64,000 nucleotides of DNA, from positions 246,124 through 310,123 of the forward strand of contig WBMZ01012791.1 in assembly GCA_013400975.1 (NCBI GenBank). Direction: 5' to 3'. Position 1 is the first letter of the stretch, and the number at the start of each line of letters is the position of its first letter. This document shows, in pieces, positions 36,701-47,900 of this stretch. Below the pieces are notes generated by a model. That model searched no databases. It saw only the letters and a program-made list of their open reading frames with translations, and was not told where the DNA came from. Both the position numbers and the translations under genes were made by a program. Source of the stretch: Atrichornis clamosus. Its lineage: Eukaryota; Chordata; Aves; Passeriformes; Menuridae.

Positions 36701-39700
36701 TTGTAATGAAAGGGAGGGAAAAAGCCATTCTCTCTGCCCCATCTGCATTTACTAAACAAAGTAGTAAAGACTACTGTGCTCCCTAACTCCTTTGAAAGCC
36801 TCCAGTTACTGTCCTAATCTTTGACCTGAGAGCATGGTTGGGTACTTGGTTGCTGCTGATTTTTTTTTAACAAACAACATTGTGAAGGATAGATTTTTTT
36901 TTTTTAAAGGTTCTGTGAACAGAATGCATTTTTGAGAATAGGATTTCTGAGTTACAAGTAAGTGTTGTATGATAAAATCGGCCAAACTAGTAACTTGTGG
37001 AAGATAATTGCCTCTTTGCAAAGCTGGAGTGGACTTAAAATACTCTGAAGAGATTCAGTGTGTGTCCCTTAAGTCCAGGGAAGAACAAGACTCAGATGTA
37101 CTTAAAATTAAAGGTGTTTGTGACTCTTTTTTTCAACTGCGAAGTGTGCCTACTAATGGAACTAAGCTGCCATCTTTATATTTAGGAATCAAAACAGCTT
37201 TTGTCAGGAAACAGAGTGACACAGCATTCATAGCAGCTCACTGTGAAATGATCCCAATTGAATGGGTGTGCAGAAGAATTGCTACTGGCTCCTTCCTCAA
37301 GAGAAACCCTGGTGTCAAAGAAGGATATAAGTTTTACCCACCCAAAATTGAGATGTTTTACAAGGTAAGTTTCCTTGCCTGTAATATTAATCAAATGTAA
37401 GCAGAGCTAGAACTCTGCATTATCTCCTTTAAGATGCTGAAGATAAAGCAAGTAGTGCTAGTGGCTGACCAATCCTCTCAGTATCAGCAGTTTTGCCATC
37501 CTAATGTTTCCTTGCATTCTTGTCCAACGGCTGTTGTGTCTAAAGTGCATACAATACTGGCTTGCAGGGCAATTAAAGAGTAACATGCCAAACTGTACTT
37601 AAAAATAGAAAAATATAGGTGTAAGGACACTTTAGGCATAAGCTTAATGCATCACTTGAAACAGATGTGTTCATATATTTGAAGAAATTAAACAGTACTT
37701 GCATGCTGAGGGTAAGTAGCTAGCTAGTCACTTAGGATTCGGAACTTCCTTGGTAGTGTGTGCTGAAAGATTTATCTTGTGAATTGTGCTCTAAAGTGTT
37801 GTTCGTGGTGTACCCTGGCACTCTTAAAGATGGTCAGGTGTTACAGCAAGTGTTTTCAATGTTACTGTCACTTTTTTTCACGCTTTATCATAAAATACTA
37901 CTTTGAAGCCTGTATTTGTTACTCGAAAAACAAGCACACAAAACCTAGTATTTTTTAATGGTTATTTTTCTCTTATAGCAAATTTAAATTACATTATCTA
38001 TTTGTTCTGATTTTCTTAACAGGATGATGCTAATAATGATCCACAGTGGTCTGAGGAGCAAATAATTGAAGCGAAATTCTGTTTTGCTGGACTTACTATT
38101 GGCCAAACTGAAGTGGATATTATGTCTCGTTCTACTCAAGCAATTTTTGAGATCCTGGAAAAAGCATGGCAGCCCCAAAACTGCACTCTGGTAGACCTGA
38201 AGGTATAAGCATCTCATTTCTCATGATCCTGTTTTTGACAGGAAATATATCACTGTATAATTACTGAAACAGGATTATTACTGTCTTTTTAGATTGAATT
38301 TGGTGTTAATATGCTGACAAAAGAAATTGTTCTTGCTGATGTTATTGATAATGATTCATGGAGACTGTGGCCAGCAGGAGACAGAAGCCAGCAGAAGGAC
38401 AAACAGGTAGTGCTTTCATCTTTACCTTCTAAGTCAGTAGGGGAGGAGAATGAAAAAGTAAACCCTACAGTTTAACATCTGCTTTGAGTGGCTTTTTTTA
38501 GATAGTATTATCTTGTTACAGAGTAGTTTGTATGGTACCTCATGTCCAAGCCTGTTCTCATTAAATAGTTTATCTGGTTTATGGTAGAAAAAAAACCCCT
38601 CTGTATACCTTCAGCTGGAATACCCAACAGTACTGTTGACTGGAGCTGTTGTAATGAAGTGTGGGATTTTCAGGAATAAGGATTGCTGACTTGTGCATAT
38701 AATAAAATAGTTGGATAACAAATCAGGGAAGAATAGAACTTTGGTTCACAGGTCTGCCTCCCAAGTTTCTCAGTTTATTCAGAGTGGTTCCTCTCCTAGC
38801 AGAGATCTGGTGATATGTAAGTGGGAACTGCAGGGAGGATGCTTTTCTTTGTTTCTTATTTTGGTTAACCATGAATTCACTATTGTTGCCTCTAAAAGTG
38901 TTACTAATAGACTGTGCCCACATATGAGGGCTGCAAACAAGTTTGAAACAACTTGTCATTTATTTAAACTTAGAGCAGTTATACTTCTCAGATATCTCTG
39001 AACTAGCAGGTACGTAGTTATGAAAGGACTTGTTTGGGAATGCTGCTGCCAGGAATTTGTGTCATGGTTGTTGAGACTAGTAATGGAGACTGTGGGAGAG
39101 AAAGTGTTGTATGCCACAGGGGAAGATTTCCAAGTGTGCGTGGGAGGAAGGGTATTAATTTTAAATTGGGAAGCAGAACTTCTCTATTGTTTACTTGACC
39201 TGAATTATATATTAGCATGCTTGAGTGAATTGCTCTGACATTGCCCTAAAATAAGGTACATGATAACATCATGTAGAACCTAGGCTGGCTAGTACAGTGC
39301 TACTGCAGGCAATCGTGTCATTACAAATCCAATTTAAAAGAAGTTGTATGTCTTTCATTAAATTTTCCCTTTGAAAAGCTTCTAAAACCTTGATACCCTT
39401 ATGACTGAAAGTCTTTTGTGTTGCAAATGGCCATAAATTGCAATGTAGAAGGTTGTTTATGTCTGGAATTGCTAGAAACTGTGTCAATATTTCATTTGAG
39501 GTATAATAATAATAATTCTTATCAATTATGGTAGCAAAATGAGTCTTTTGTGTACCCAAACCACCAGCAAACTTCATCTGCTGGTTTTGGCTGGGGTGGA
39601 GTTATTTTTCCTGACAGGGGCTAGTGTGGGGTTAGGTTTTGGATTTGTGCTGAACACAGGGTTGATACTATAGAGATGTGTTTGTTATTACTGAGCAGGG

Positions 39701-42492
39701 CTTACACAGGGCCAAGGCCTTTTCTGCTTTTGGTACTGCCAGGTTGGCAAGGAAGTTGGGGATGTATGGGAGGCTGGGAGGAGACACAGCTGGGAGAGGT
39801 GATCCCAACTGACCAAAGGGACATTCCCGACCATATGGCATGATGCTCAGTATATAAAGTGAGGGGAAGAAGGAGGAAGTGGGGGGATGTTTGGAGTGAT
39901 GGTGTTTGTCTTAAGTCACCATTGCATGTGATGGTGCTCTGCTCTCCTGGGGATTGTTGAACACTTCCTGTCCGTGGGAAGCAGTGAAATCATTATTTTG
40001 TTTCCCTTGTGTGCATGGCTTTTGCTTTGCCTGTTAAACTGTCTTTATTGCAACCCATGAGTTTTCTCACTTTTACTCTTCTGATCCTCTCCCTGATCTC
40101 TCTGGTGGCGGGGAGTGAGCAAGAGGCTGCCTGGGGCTTGGCTCTGGCTGGCGTTAAACCACAACACTTCAATACTTCTGTTTTCCTCTTTCCAGTCCTA
40201 TCGGGACCTGAAAGAAGTGACTCCCGAAGCACTGCAAATGGTTAAGAGAAATTTTGAATGGGTTTCAGAAAGAGTGGAGGTAATGTTTTATGAGCAACAC
40301 ATGTAGACTTTGGTAACTGCATGCCTTCAATCCTGTTGACTGCTTTTATTTCTCTCCTCCCTCTCTACTCTTTTCCCTAGCTGCTTCTAAAAACAAAGAG
40401 CCAAGGTAGAGTTGTGGTGTTAATGGGATCTTCTTCTGACCTCAGTCACTGTGAAAAAATTAAAAAGGCATGTTCAACCTTTGGAATTCCTTGTGAATTA
40501 AGAGTGACCTCAGCTCACAAAGGGCCAGATGAAACCCTGAGGATCAAAGCAGAATATGAAGGTAAATGCCAAGAAACATTGATTTGGATTGAAACAGGAA
40601 AAATGTTCCAGAATGACTTGGCATCTTAAGGATTTATGTGGGGTTTTTCCATTTTTTATTAAACAGAACACCAAGCTCTGACAATGGTGTTTCACACTTG
40701 CTGTGATTGCATGACTGCTCTAAGCAATTTCAGAGCAATGTATTGTCCTACTGCCCAGCCACAACTTCCATTACTCGAAGTCCAACCTCTGCTTTTATCC
40801 TAGTACCAGAATTGCTTTGTCCAAGCCTTGATCATGTTAATACATTTATTTTAGCATCTTGCTGATGATGCCACCCCTTCTGAAACGAGGAAGAACAGTA
40901 GTTTCTCTAGCTGACTCTGAATGTTCTTGTGTTATTTACAAGGCGGATGTTGCTCCCGCCATATATTTCTGTTTGAAAATATTCGTGCTTTAGGTGCCAT
41001 AAGAAAAAGATACTAGATTTAAATTACTCACTTTACCAAGAAAACTTGACATCTCTTCAAAAGTGTTTATAGCCTAGCTGAGGAGAGATAAGAATTATTT
41101 ATTTTTGTGGGAGTATACACATTCTACACATACCATTCTACTTGGTGAAACTACAGATGTGGTAACCATAGTTGAAACACTTATTTTGAGGTGAACTGTT
41201 TCAGATTTAAGGAGAGGAACACCTAAAGATGCAAAAGGTTTAATGGCTATGTTCTCTACAAAGCTGAGCAGCACCTCTTCCTCTGATACTGAGACTTCCC
41301 CTCAGAGGCAGAGTAAGAAATGTTAACTTCAGCTGCGGTAAACAGTACCTGGGATTCAAGGCTGTAAGATTTCTTAGAAAATATTTCTGTAAAGGAGGAA
41401 GTTGGACACAAAATTTTAGTGCCATGTAATGGAATTGAGAAGGTAACTTCAAACAGAACTGTGAACTTGGATAAAGCTCCCATGAAAGCAAGTGGTAGAG
41501 AACAAGGTGGATTGCTTATCTCTGAATGTCTTCCTCCCCACCAGGAGATGGAATCCCAACAGTGTTTGTGGCAGTAGCTGGCAGAAGCAATGGTTTGGGG
41601 CCAGTAATGTCTGGTAACACTGCTTACCCCGTTGTCAACTGCCCTCCGCTCTCGGCTGACTGGGGTACTCAGGATGTGTGGTCCTCTCTCAGACTGCCCA
41701 GTGGTGAGATGATCTTCAGCTTACGCTCTTGATCTAACTCTATTTTTGTTGTTCTAGTGTACACACATGTGGCAAAGCATTGAAAAAGTAGGTGGATCAG
41801 TACTGAGCAAAGTCCGTAGAAATATGTTGTGTACAGCTTATGGCAAAAAGGGCAATAGAGCAAAGATTATGTAGGAATAATCTTTAGAAAAATATAAACC
41901 TTGTCTTATCCTTACTAAACATTTCATTTTGAAACTGGAAGTAGTATTAATGGGAGTTTTAAATAATTGAATTTTGATGCATTTTCCTTACAATCAAAAT
42001 CAAATAGTATCTTTCTCAACAATCAATGTAGGTAAGACCTCAACTCTTAATTACTACTTCAGCGCATTTCTACCTGCATGATTTTTAACTTCGTTAGTAA
42101 CTTGAATGGAGGGCCCTCTGCGCACATTTGTACAATGACTTTTGGTTTAAAGTGCCTTGAAGCACTCATGTTAGAAGTAGTGGAACACAAGACACTTCTA
42201 GCTTTAAAACTGGATCATGTGGCTCCTGGAGGCTGAAACAAGCCTTGCCTTAAATTGCTTTTCAGAGACAATGACATGCTTGACTATAAACTATGCTTTA
42301 GTAAGTGGCATTCTCTTCTCTGCAGGTCTCAGCTGTCCTACTACTCTGTCACCCGAAGGAGCTGCCCAGTTTGCTGCCCAGATATTTGGGTTAAACAACC
42401 ATTTAGTGTGGGCCAAACTGCGATCAAACATGTTAAACACCTGGATCTCCTTGAAGCAGGCTGACAAAAAACTTAGAGAGTGCTCCTTGTAA
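33747..42492 (+). CDS. PAICS: PAICS, bifunctional AIR carboxylase / SAICAR synthetase, complete
   Basis: Nine coding exons: 33747-33765, 34441-34638, 37186-37364, 38023-38202, 38293-38406, 40196-40279, 40381-40561, 41545-41703, 42326-42492. They total 1281 nt and encode 426 aa, matching the family's usual length of about 425. The N-terminal SAICAR synthetase domain (about 1-258) shows [21 protein letters not shown] and [17 protein letters not shown]. The C-terminal PurE-type AIR carboxylase domain (about 265-426) shows MGSSSDL (273-279), [10 protein letters not shown] (302-311) and [13 protein letters not shown]. The enzyme converts AIR to CAIR and then to SAICAR in the cytosol (steps 6 and 7 of purine synthesis) as a homo-octamer within the purinosome. 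All splice sites are canonical GT-AG, with no stop or frameshift, so the gene looks functional. Confidence 0.97.
34441..34638 (+). CDS. PAICS: PAICS coding exon 2
   Basis: Residues 7-72, after acceptor cttctag. Contains GKTKEVYE and the nucleotide-binding [13 protein letters not shown] block of SAICAR synthetase; donor GCTG|gtaagt. Confidence 0.95.
34639..37185 (+). other. PAICS intron 2
   Basis: 2.5 kb, the longest PAICS intron, without a recognised repeat or exon. Confidence 0.6.
37186..37364 (+). CDS. PAICS: PAICS coding exon 3
   Basis: Begins [10 protein letters not shown] and includes [20 protein letters not shown], the conserved SAICAR synthetase core; donor ACAAG|gtaagt. Confidence 0.96.
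38023..38202 (+). CDS. PAICS: PAICS coding exon 4
   Basis: Sixty codons, phase 0-0, from [13 protein letters not shown] to NCTLVDLK. Covers helices of the SAICAR synthetase domain. Confidence 0.96.
38293..38406 (+). CDS. PAICS: PAICS coding exon 5
   Basis: Thirty-eight codons, including [20 protein letters not shown], a strongly conserved SAICAR synthetase segment; donor CAG|gtagtg. Confidence 0.96.
39577..40166 (+). mobile_element. Solo ERV LTR (ERVL-like) in PAICS intron 5
   Basis: About 590 bp, sense to PAICS. Its inner edges are ctggttttggctgg and ggcgttaaaccacaaca, which I recognise as a common avian LTR. The 5-bp direct repeat cttca at 39572-39576 and 40167-40171 is a plausible target-site duplication; five bases fit ERVL/class III elements. 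A TATATAA promoter-like box lies at 39851-39857. No internal retroviral genes flank it, so it is a solo LTR left by recombination. The first bases are diverged from the usual TG start. Confidence 0.82.
40196..40279 (+). CDS. PAICS: PAICS coding exon 6
   Basis: Twenty-eight codons ([20 protein letters not shown] onward), linking the two enzyme domains. The acceptor ttcctctttccag lies only 29 nt after the LTR end. Confidence 0.96.
40381..40561 (+). CDS. PAICS: PAICS coding exon 7
   Basis: Starts the AIR carboxylase domain: [20 protein letters not shown] and [18 protein letters not shown], the PurE CAIR-binding loops; donor GAAG|gtaaat. Confidence 0.96.
41545..41703 (+). CDS. PAICS: PAICS coding exon 8
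   Basis: Encodes [20 protein letters not shown] onward to [10 protein letters not shown], part of the carboxylase active-site region; donor CAGTG|gtgaga. Confidence 0.96.
42326..42492 (+). CDS. PAICS: PAICS last coding exon
   Basis: From [20 protein letters not shown] to the family C-terminus [12 protein letters not shown] and stop TAA. Confidence 0.97.
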
Positions 42493-42954
42493 GTCATACT
42501 AACAAGTAACTATTATTAGTTACACAATGATAATGGCGTGCGTATTCATTCACATTAGGATTTACACTAGGATGAGCTCAAAAGTCCTGCATCATTTCTT
42601 GCAGAAGAAAGCATTGTTAGAGCAGAAGATTGTCTGTGTCCTCATCCTTCCCTTGCGTATTTTTTTAATAGAACAACTAAGTAGAGATGGGGAAGTAGTA
42701 TTTTAGGTATCTCTTTCTGTTGCTCCAGAATGGTGCTGTTCTGCTTTCTAGTCTATACTGTTAACTACAGACTATGTCAAGAGAATGATTGGGTGCAATC
42801 TAAATAGAATTCCACTAGTCTTCTGCATTTCTGTAACAGTTATATTCTTCCATAGTATTAATGTATGTCTTGAACCTTATTAACTCAACTGGACTGCTGA
42901 CTGAAGCCAGTGTTGATGCTGTTCTGCTTGCAATGATGGTATGCTTTCTTTAGC

Positions 42955-43025
42955 AATAAAATGGCAACATATGCTGTATTAATAGGAAAAGGGCGTGGAA
43001 AAATGTTCTAAGAGCCTGAAATAAA
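42955..43025 (+). promoter_or_regulatory. Candidate PAICS poly(A) signals
   Basis: AATAAA occurs at 42955-42960 and 43020-43025, about 460 and 530 nt after the stop. The second is followed about 55 nt later by a GT-rich stretch (atgtgtgtgtata), as expected of a downstream element. Further AATAAA copies lie at about 43390 and 43535, so the true 3' end is uncertain. Confidence 0.45.
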
Positions 43026-44065
43026 TACATGCCTTATTTTAAAAATGCATATACATACATGTATCTTTTTAAAAAACATGTGTGTGTATATTTACCCCAT
43101 TGATACATTTTGGAATGATGTGATTAAGTTGACACCAATTTTCTTGTTCATAACAAGCTCTAAATACAAATGGCTTGAGTAACCTGTAACTTGGCTTGTT
43201 GTCTGTTTGCTCTAACTCTTGCCTAGTCCAGGTTTGCCCTTTTAAATACTAGGCAGATCTACATTCAGTAGTTCTGTAGGGCCTATGTGATGATGTCAGA
43301 CTGTCTTCATCCACTTCAATAACTGTAGCTATTATATATCTGTATTTCCTCACTCTCTTTCTGTGGAAATTTTACTGAACTGAACTGGGGAATAAATAGT
43401 AAAGCAACAAACTTCTGGGGGGAAATCTAAGCATGACTGTCTTGTCTTTGCACACACCAGTCTTCTGAGTAGGTAAGATTCTAACAAATATGCAATTATT
43501 CAAAGTATGTAATACCTATGCTTTTACAACTATAAATAAACTATTGAACGCAAATCTGCTTCATGGTGATTTATTGACTAAGTACACTCAAAAGTGTACA
43601 TCAGCTCTGGTATGTATCTTCAGGACCTCACATTAGGTAATAATCTTGTAAGAAGCTTATGCACTAAAACCTGCATGCAATGCTATTAGGTGGCAGCTTT
43701 TGGGAAGATACTCTGCTACTTGATTGTGTCAGGTGTGTTGCTTTGTTGCTAAAGTACTCCTCTAGGATGGTGTGGTAGGTCAGGTTTACCCTGTAGTGTG
43801 AGTAACTGGATTAAATGCTGCTGCTGGCCTTCACCGGCACCGACTACATTTCATGTGCATTTGTACAGAAGAGCTCTAAGCAATGTTCTCTATGCCAGGG
43901 TTTTAAAGTGGTCAAAGCCTACAGTAAAATAACTATAGCTCTTAGGCTTTGGGGCAGTTGCTTTTCTAAATAATCTCAATGAAATATCAGTAAGAGTGAG
44001 GGCTAATGAACAAAGAGGTTGAACCTTCCTTGTGGCATGATCTGTATTAGGGGATTTAGTCTACC

Positions 44066-44940
44066 ATTAGCAAATTTGTGGGTGATACCAAGTTGGGTGG
44101 GAGTGTTGAGATGCTAGAAGGCAGGAAGGTTCTGCAGAGGGATCTGGACAGGCTCGATTGATGGGCCACAGCCAGTGGTATGAGCTTCAGCAAGGCCAAG
44201 TGCTGGGTCCAACACTTGGGCCACAATAACCCCAGGCAGTGCTACAGGCGGGGGGCAAAGTGGCTGGAAAGCTGTCTGTCAGAAAAGGAGCTGGGAGTGC
44301 TGGTCAACAGCCAGCTGAACGTGAGCCAGCGTGTGCCCAGGTGGCCAAGAAGGCCAGTGGCATCCTGGCTTGGATCAGCAGTAACGTAACCAGTAAGACT
44401 GGGGAAGTGATCATCCCCTGTACTCGGCACTGGTGAGGCTGCACCTCAAGTGCTGTGTTCAGTTCTGGGCCCCTCACTTTAAAAAGGACATGGAGATACT
44501 GGTGCATGTCCAGTGAAGGGCAGCAAGGCTCATGAAGGGTCTAGAAAACATGTCTTAGGAGGAGGGGCTGAGGGAGAGGGGTTTAGTCTTGGGAAGAGGA
44601 GGCTCGGGGCACCTCACCTCTACAACACTCTGAAAGGAGGTTGTAGTGAGGGGTTGGTCTTTCCTGCTGTGCCTGCAGTGAGAGGACAAGAGGCAATGGC
44701 CTCAAACTGAGACAGAGAAGATTCAAATTAGATATCAGAAAAGTTTTTCACCATTCAGGTGGAGTAGGTTGCCCAGGGAGGTGGTGGAGTCACACCATCC
44801 CTGGAGGTGTTCAAGAGGTGTCCGGGTGTGGTCCTGGGTGGTAAGCTGTAGTGGTTTGAGGGTTGCAGTATTAGAGCTGGGTGGATGGTTGCACTTGATC
44901 TTAAAGGTCTCTTCCAACCTTGATGATTCTATGACTCTAT
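44066..44940 (+). mobile_element. CR1 LINE, 3' part
   Basis: Carries the last part of CR1 reverse transcriptase in broken frames (FSKAKCWVQHLG, SEKELGVLVN), then the CR1 3' UTR and ends cttccaaccttgatgattct. The 5' truncation and stops show a dead copy, typical of CR1 target-primed integration. Confidence 0.92.
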
Positions 44941-47900
44941 ACTATCTTTGTGGAAACACTGACTTAGAAGCAAAGATCCTCAGGACTGGGACGTTTTTAG
45001 CAAGCAAACTACTTACCGAGTTTGTACTTGCCCGTGTACTTGCTGAGGCACATCTGAAAGCATGCTGCTTTCACATAGGAAAGCTAGCTCTCCTAACAAA
45101 ACAGTGCTGTTAACTTCAACTAGCAGAAGAATTAATAGGTGAAGAGTCCATGCTCTTTTGTTGGCTTGGGTGAGTGAATTGGGTCATCTTATCTTGTAAT
45201 CAGACAAGCACCAGAGCCAACCGTAAAGGAGATTGCAGCACTTCTTCCTCCGGGTGGCAGCAGTCTGCTAACTCAGCTGCATAACAATACACGACCTGGG
45301 GGTGAAGTTACACAACAGGTGAAGGTGTCATTTCCTACTCAGCCCTACCCGGCACTGGCTGTTGGCTCGGATGGGTAATCAACCTGGTCAGCTTACTCAT
45401 CACCTGACCGCCTAGCACCACGGTGAGACAGACAACTCCAGCCAGCCACTGGTGTCTCTTCTTCAACCCATATTACTGTGCTGTCTGCAGTCTTCCCCCA
45501 TGCAATAAAAATTAGTAACAGATGATGACATGAGCGTTAACTCAAATCTTCTGTTTGGTCTCTAGTTACTTTTCTCAAATCACTTTAACTCTGATGATAC
45601 TAACTTTATTTGTAAAATTGTGCTAATTTACATTGGGCATGAGCATGCGAAGTGCTTTAGTTGCCATAGAGATGGTCTATGCTTTTGGATGGGGTGGCTT
45701 GTTTGGGGGGTTTTTGTGCAGTCTATACTGAACTCAGTTGCATATCCTTGTTTGAGCAGTTGCCTTGCAAAGAAGCACCAAGAAACAGCAGCTGACATTA
45801 ACAGCATGTTGCTGTGGTCAGCAGACAAAACCTGCAAAGTCTGTCTTATCTGCAAGGACTTTATGTAGTCCTAAAGGCCAGAGTGTTGCATATCAGCTGT
45901 TCAGTTTAGCTGAAACTTCTTCACAAAGCTTTTGCTGTGAAATGAAAATAATTCCCCTTGATTCAGCATTCCAACTATTACATTGATGCAATAAACTGAG
46001 AATTGCTTCAGCCAGAATTTGCTCTTGTAGCACTTCTGCTTTTTTGGTCAAATTTTAAAAACAATCCTAACAAATTCTTAAATAAAAAAGTGCTTTTATC
46101 TTCACAGAAACTACTATATAGAGCAATTAGTGAAATTTACTTGTATTTTGTAAATTGAGTTGGAATATGTGTAACGAAAATCTTTTAAGCACCTGTTGTG
46201 GAACCTAGGAACCCTGAATTAATTATGTCTAATTAGCAGTTACCCACCTAACAGTGTAAGTTCTTTAGAGATATCAGTAAAGAACTGCTTGGACTTAGCA
46301 GAGGGAAGTGATGAGGGCAGAACGTGTTTGACATCCTATGCTGCTTCAGGTACGGATGAGTGGCACCTGGTGCTCAGCCTTTCTAACAGTTTCATTTCCG
46401 GAAAAAAGCCAAACCCAAAAAAACCCCATTTTGTAAAAATGAGGGAAAATCAGCCATGGCTCCCAAAGGTTTGTCCTCCATCCACAGCTCAAAGGTTAAA
46501 ACATTTACCACTGAAGGTCTGGTTTTAATACCCGCTGCCTGGGGGAAGCTGTAAAAGTGAACTGAAGACCTAGGAGACGATGTGCTTTAGACTTCTTGGG
46601 GATAGCATTAAGGCAGTCCCTGTTCTAAAGAAATTCATACCCAAAAAAGAATTATGATTGTTCCCTCAGTGGAGTGGGCATTTGGACCTTTTCTCACAGC
46701 CCCAGTGATTTCTTTTGCAATGCAACTTAATTGTGAAATAGTGTCGGAAATTTTGAGCCAAGTTCTAAAATCAAATCAGAAGTGCCAGTTGCACTGTATT
46801 TGGATCGTGTTGCCGTTGGCATGTCCTATGCATTTTCAGAGGACACGTCCTGTTCAAAACTTCCAAAAGCTTACACATGAGAATGATCAGTTTCTGGACT
46901 CAGGCAAAAATTAAGTGTAAAGGTTGCTTGAACACTCAAGACTTGTTTCAAGATATGTACAAGAGAAAGTTTTAAAAGTTTCATTGAGGGTTGATTAAAA
47001 AAAAACCCAACAAAAAAGCACCCCAACAAAAACTCTGAATTTCCTGCAGAGCTCAAATGCTTCTAGAATTGTATTGCAGTCCCAGTTCCCAAATTCCTAT
47101 TCTATTTCAGATCTAAATGTGTGCATTCAAAGCTCCTCACTCTTGCTGTGCAATGGCTACCTGGGTGAGCAGGACCTAAAGCCACCTAAGGATCTGCTGT
47201 TGCACTTTTGCAGAAGCATTTATCTCAACAGGGCAAAAGAGCCTGTTACTAATCAGCCTTATCAGGGTACACGAAGTCAGTGTTCCAGCCGGGGCCTCAC
47301 AGCACATCTATCCACACAAAACATAACATGCACTCTACATGTTAGAACAGCCACGCTGGTTATAAGCAATTTGATTCCCTTTGTACTGCAGGACAGGACA
47401 GAACTTAACCTTTCCCTTAATTCTTAAAGTGCTTTGCTTTAACCACCACAGGCATGCAGAGATCTGTAGGAAGGGAAGATCTTCATCTCCCCTTTTTCCC
47501 CCACACTGTTTCCTTAAATAACTGCAACAGAGGTCATCTCTAGAGCTTTTGGTTTCTGCCTTGGGAGTCTTACAGCAGGCCTCAGACTGTTATCTTTCTT
47601 CTGTATATGATGGTGACTATGAAATGTCAGTTCAGCTAGAGTAGGGAGCTTTCTGCAGTATTCCCTGAGTGCAAAGACAATCTTAGATTTGTTGTTCTCT
47701 GTGGAAGGAAAAGTTCAAAACTTCTTTAAGAAGGAATGAAGATGTTCTGCATGGAAGTTGAAAAGAATGAACTATAACAGCTATTCTCTTTCTTCTCCCC
47801 TCCTGATGACAGATGTCATCACCAGTAGGAGGGTATCTTCACAGAAAAATAGTACAGCAAACAAGTTGCCAGGATATCAAGCATCAAGTTCAAGTCTTTT

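Noticed and set aside
44180..44507. Several frames on both strands
   Set aside because: Inside the CR1 3' part; remnants of CR1 reverse transcriptase and UTR rather than host genes.
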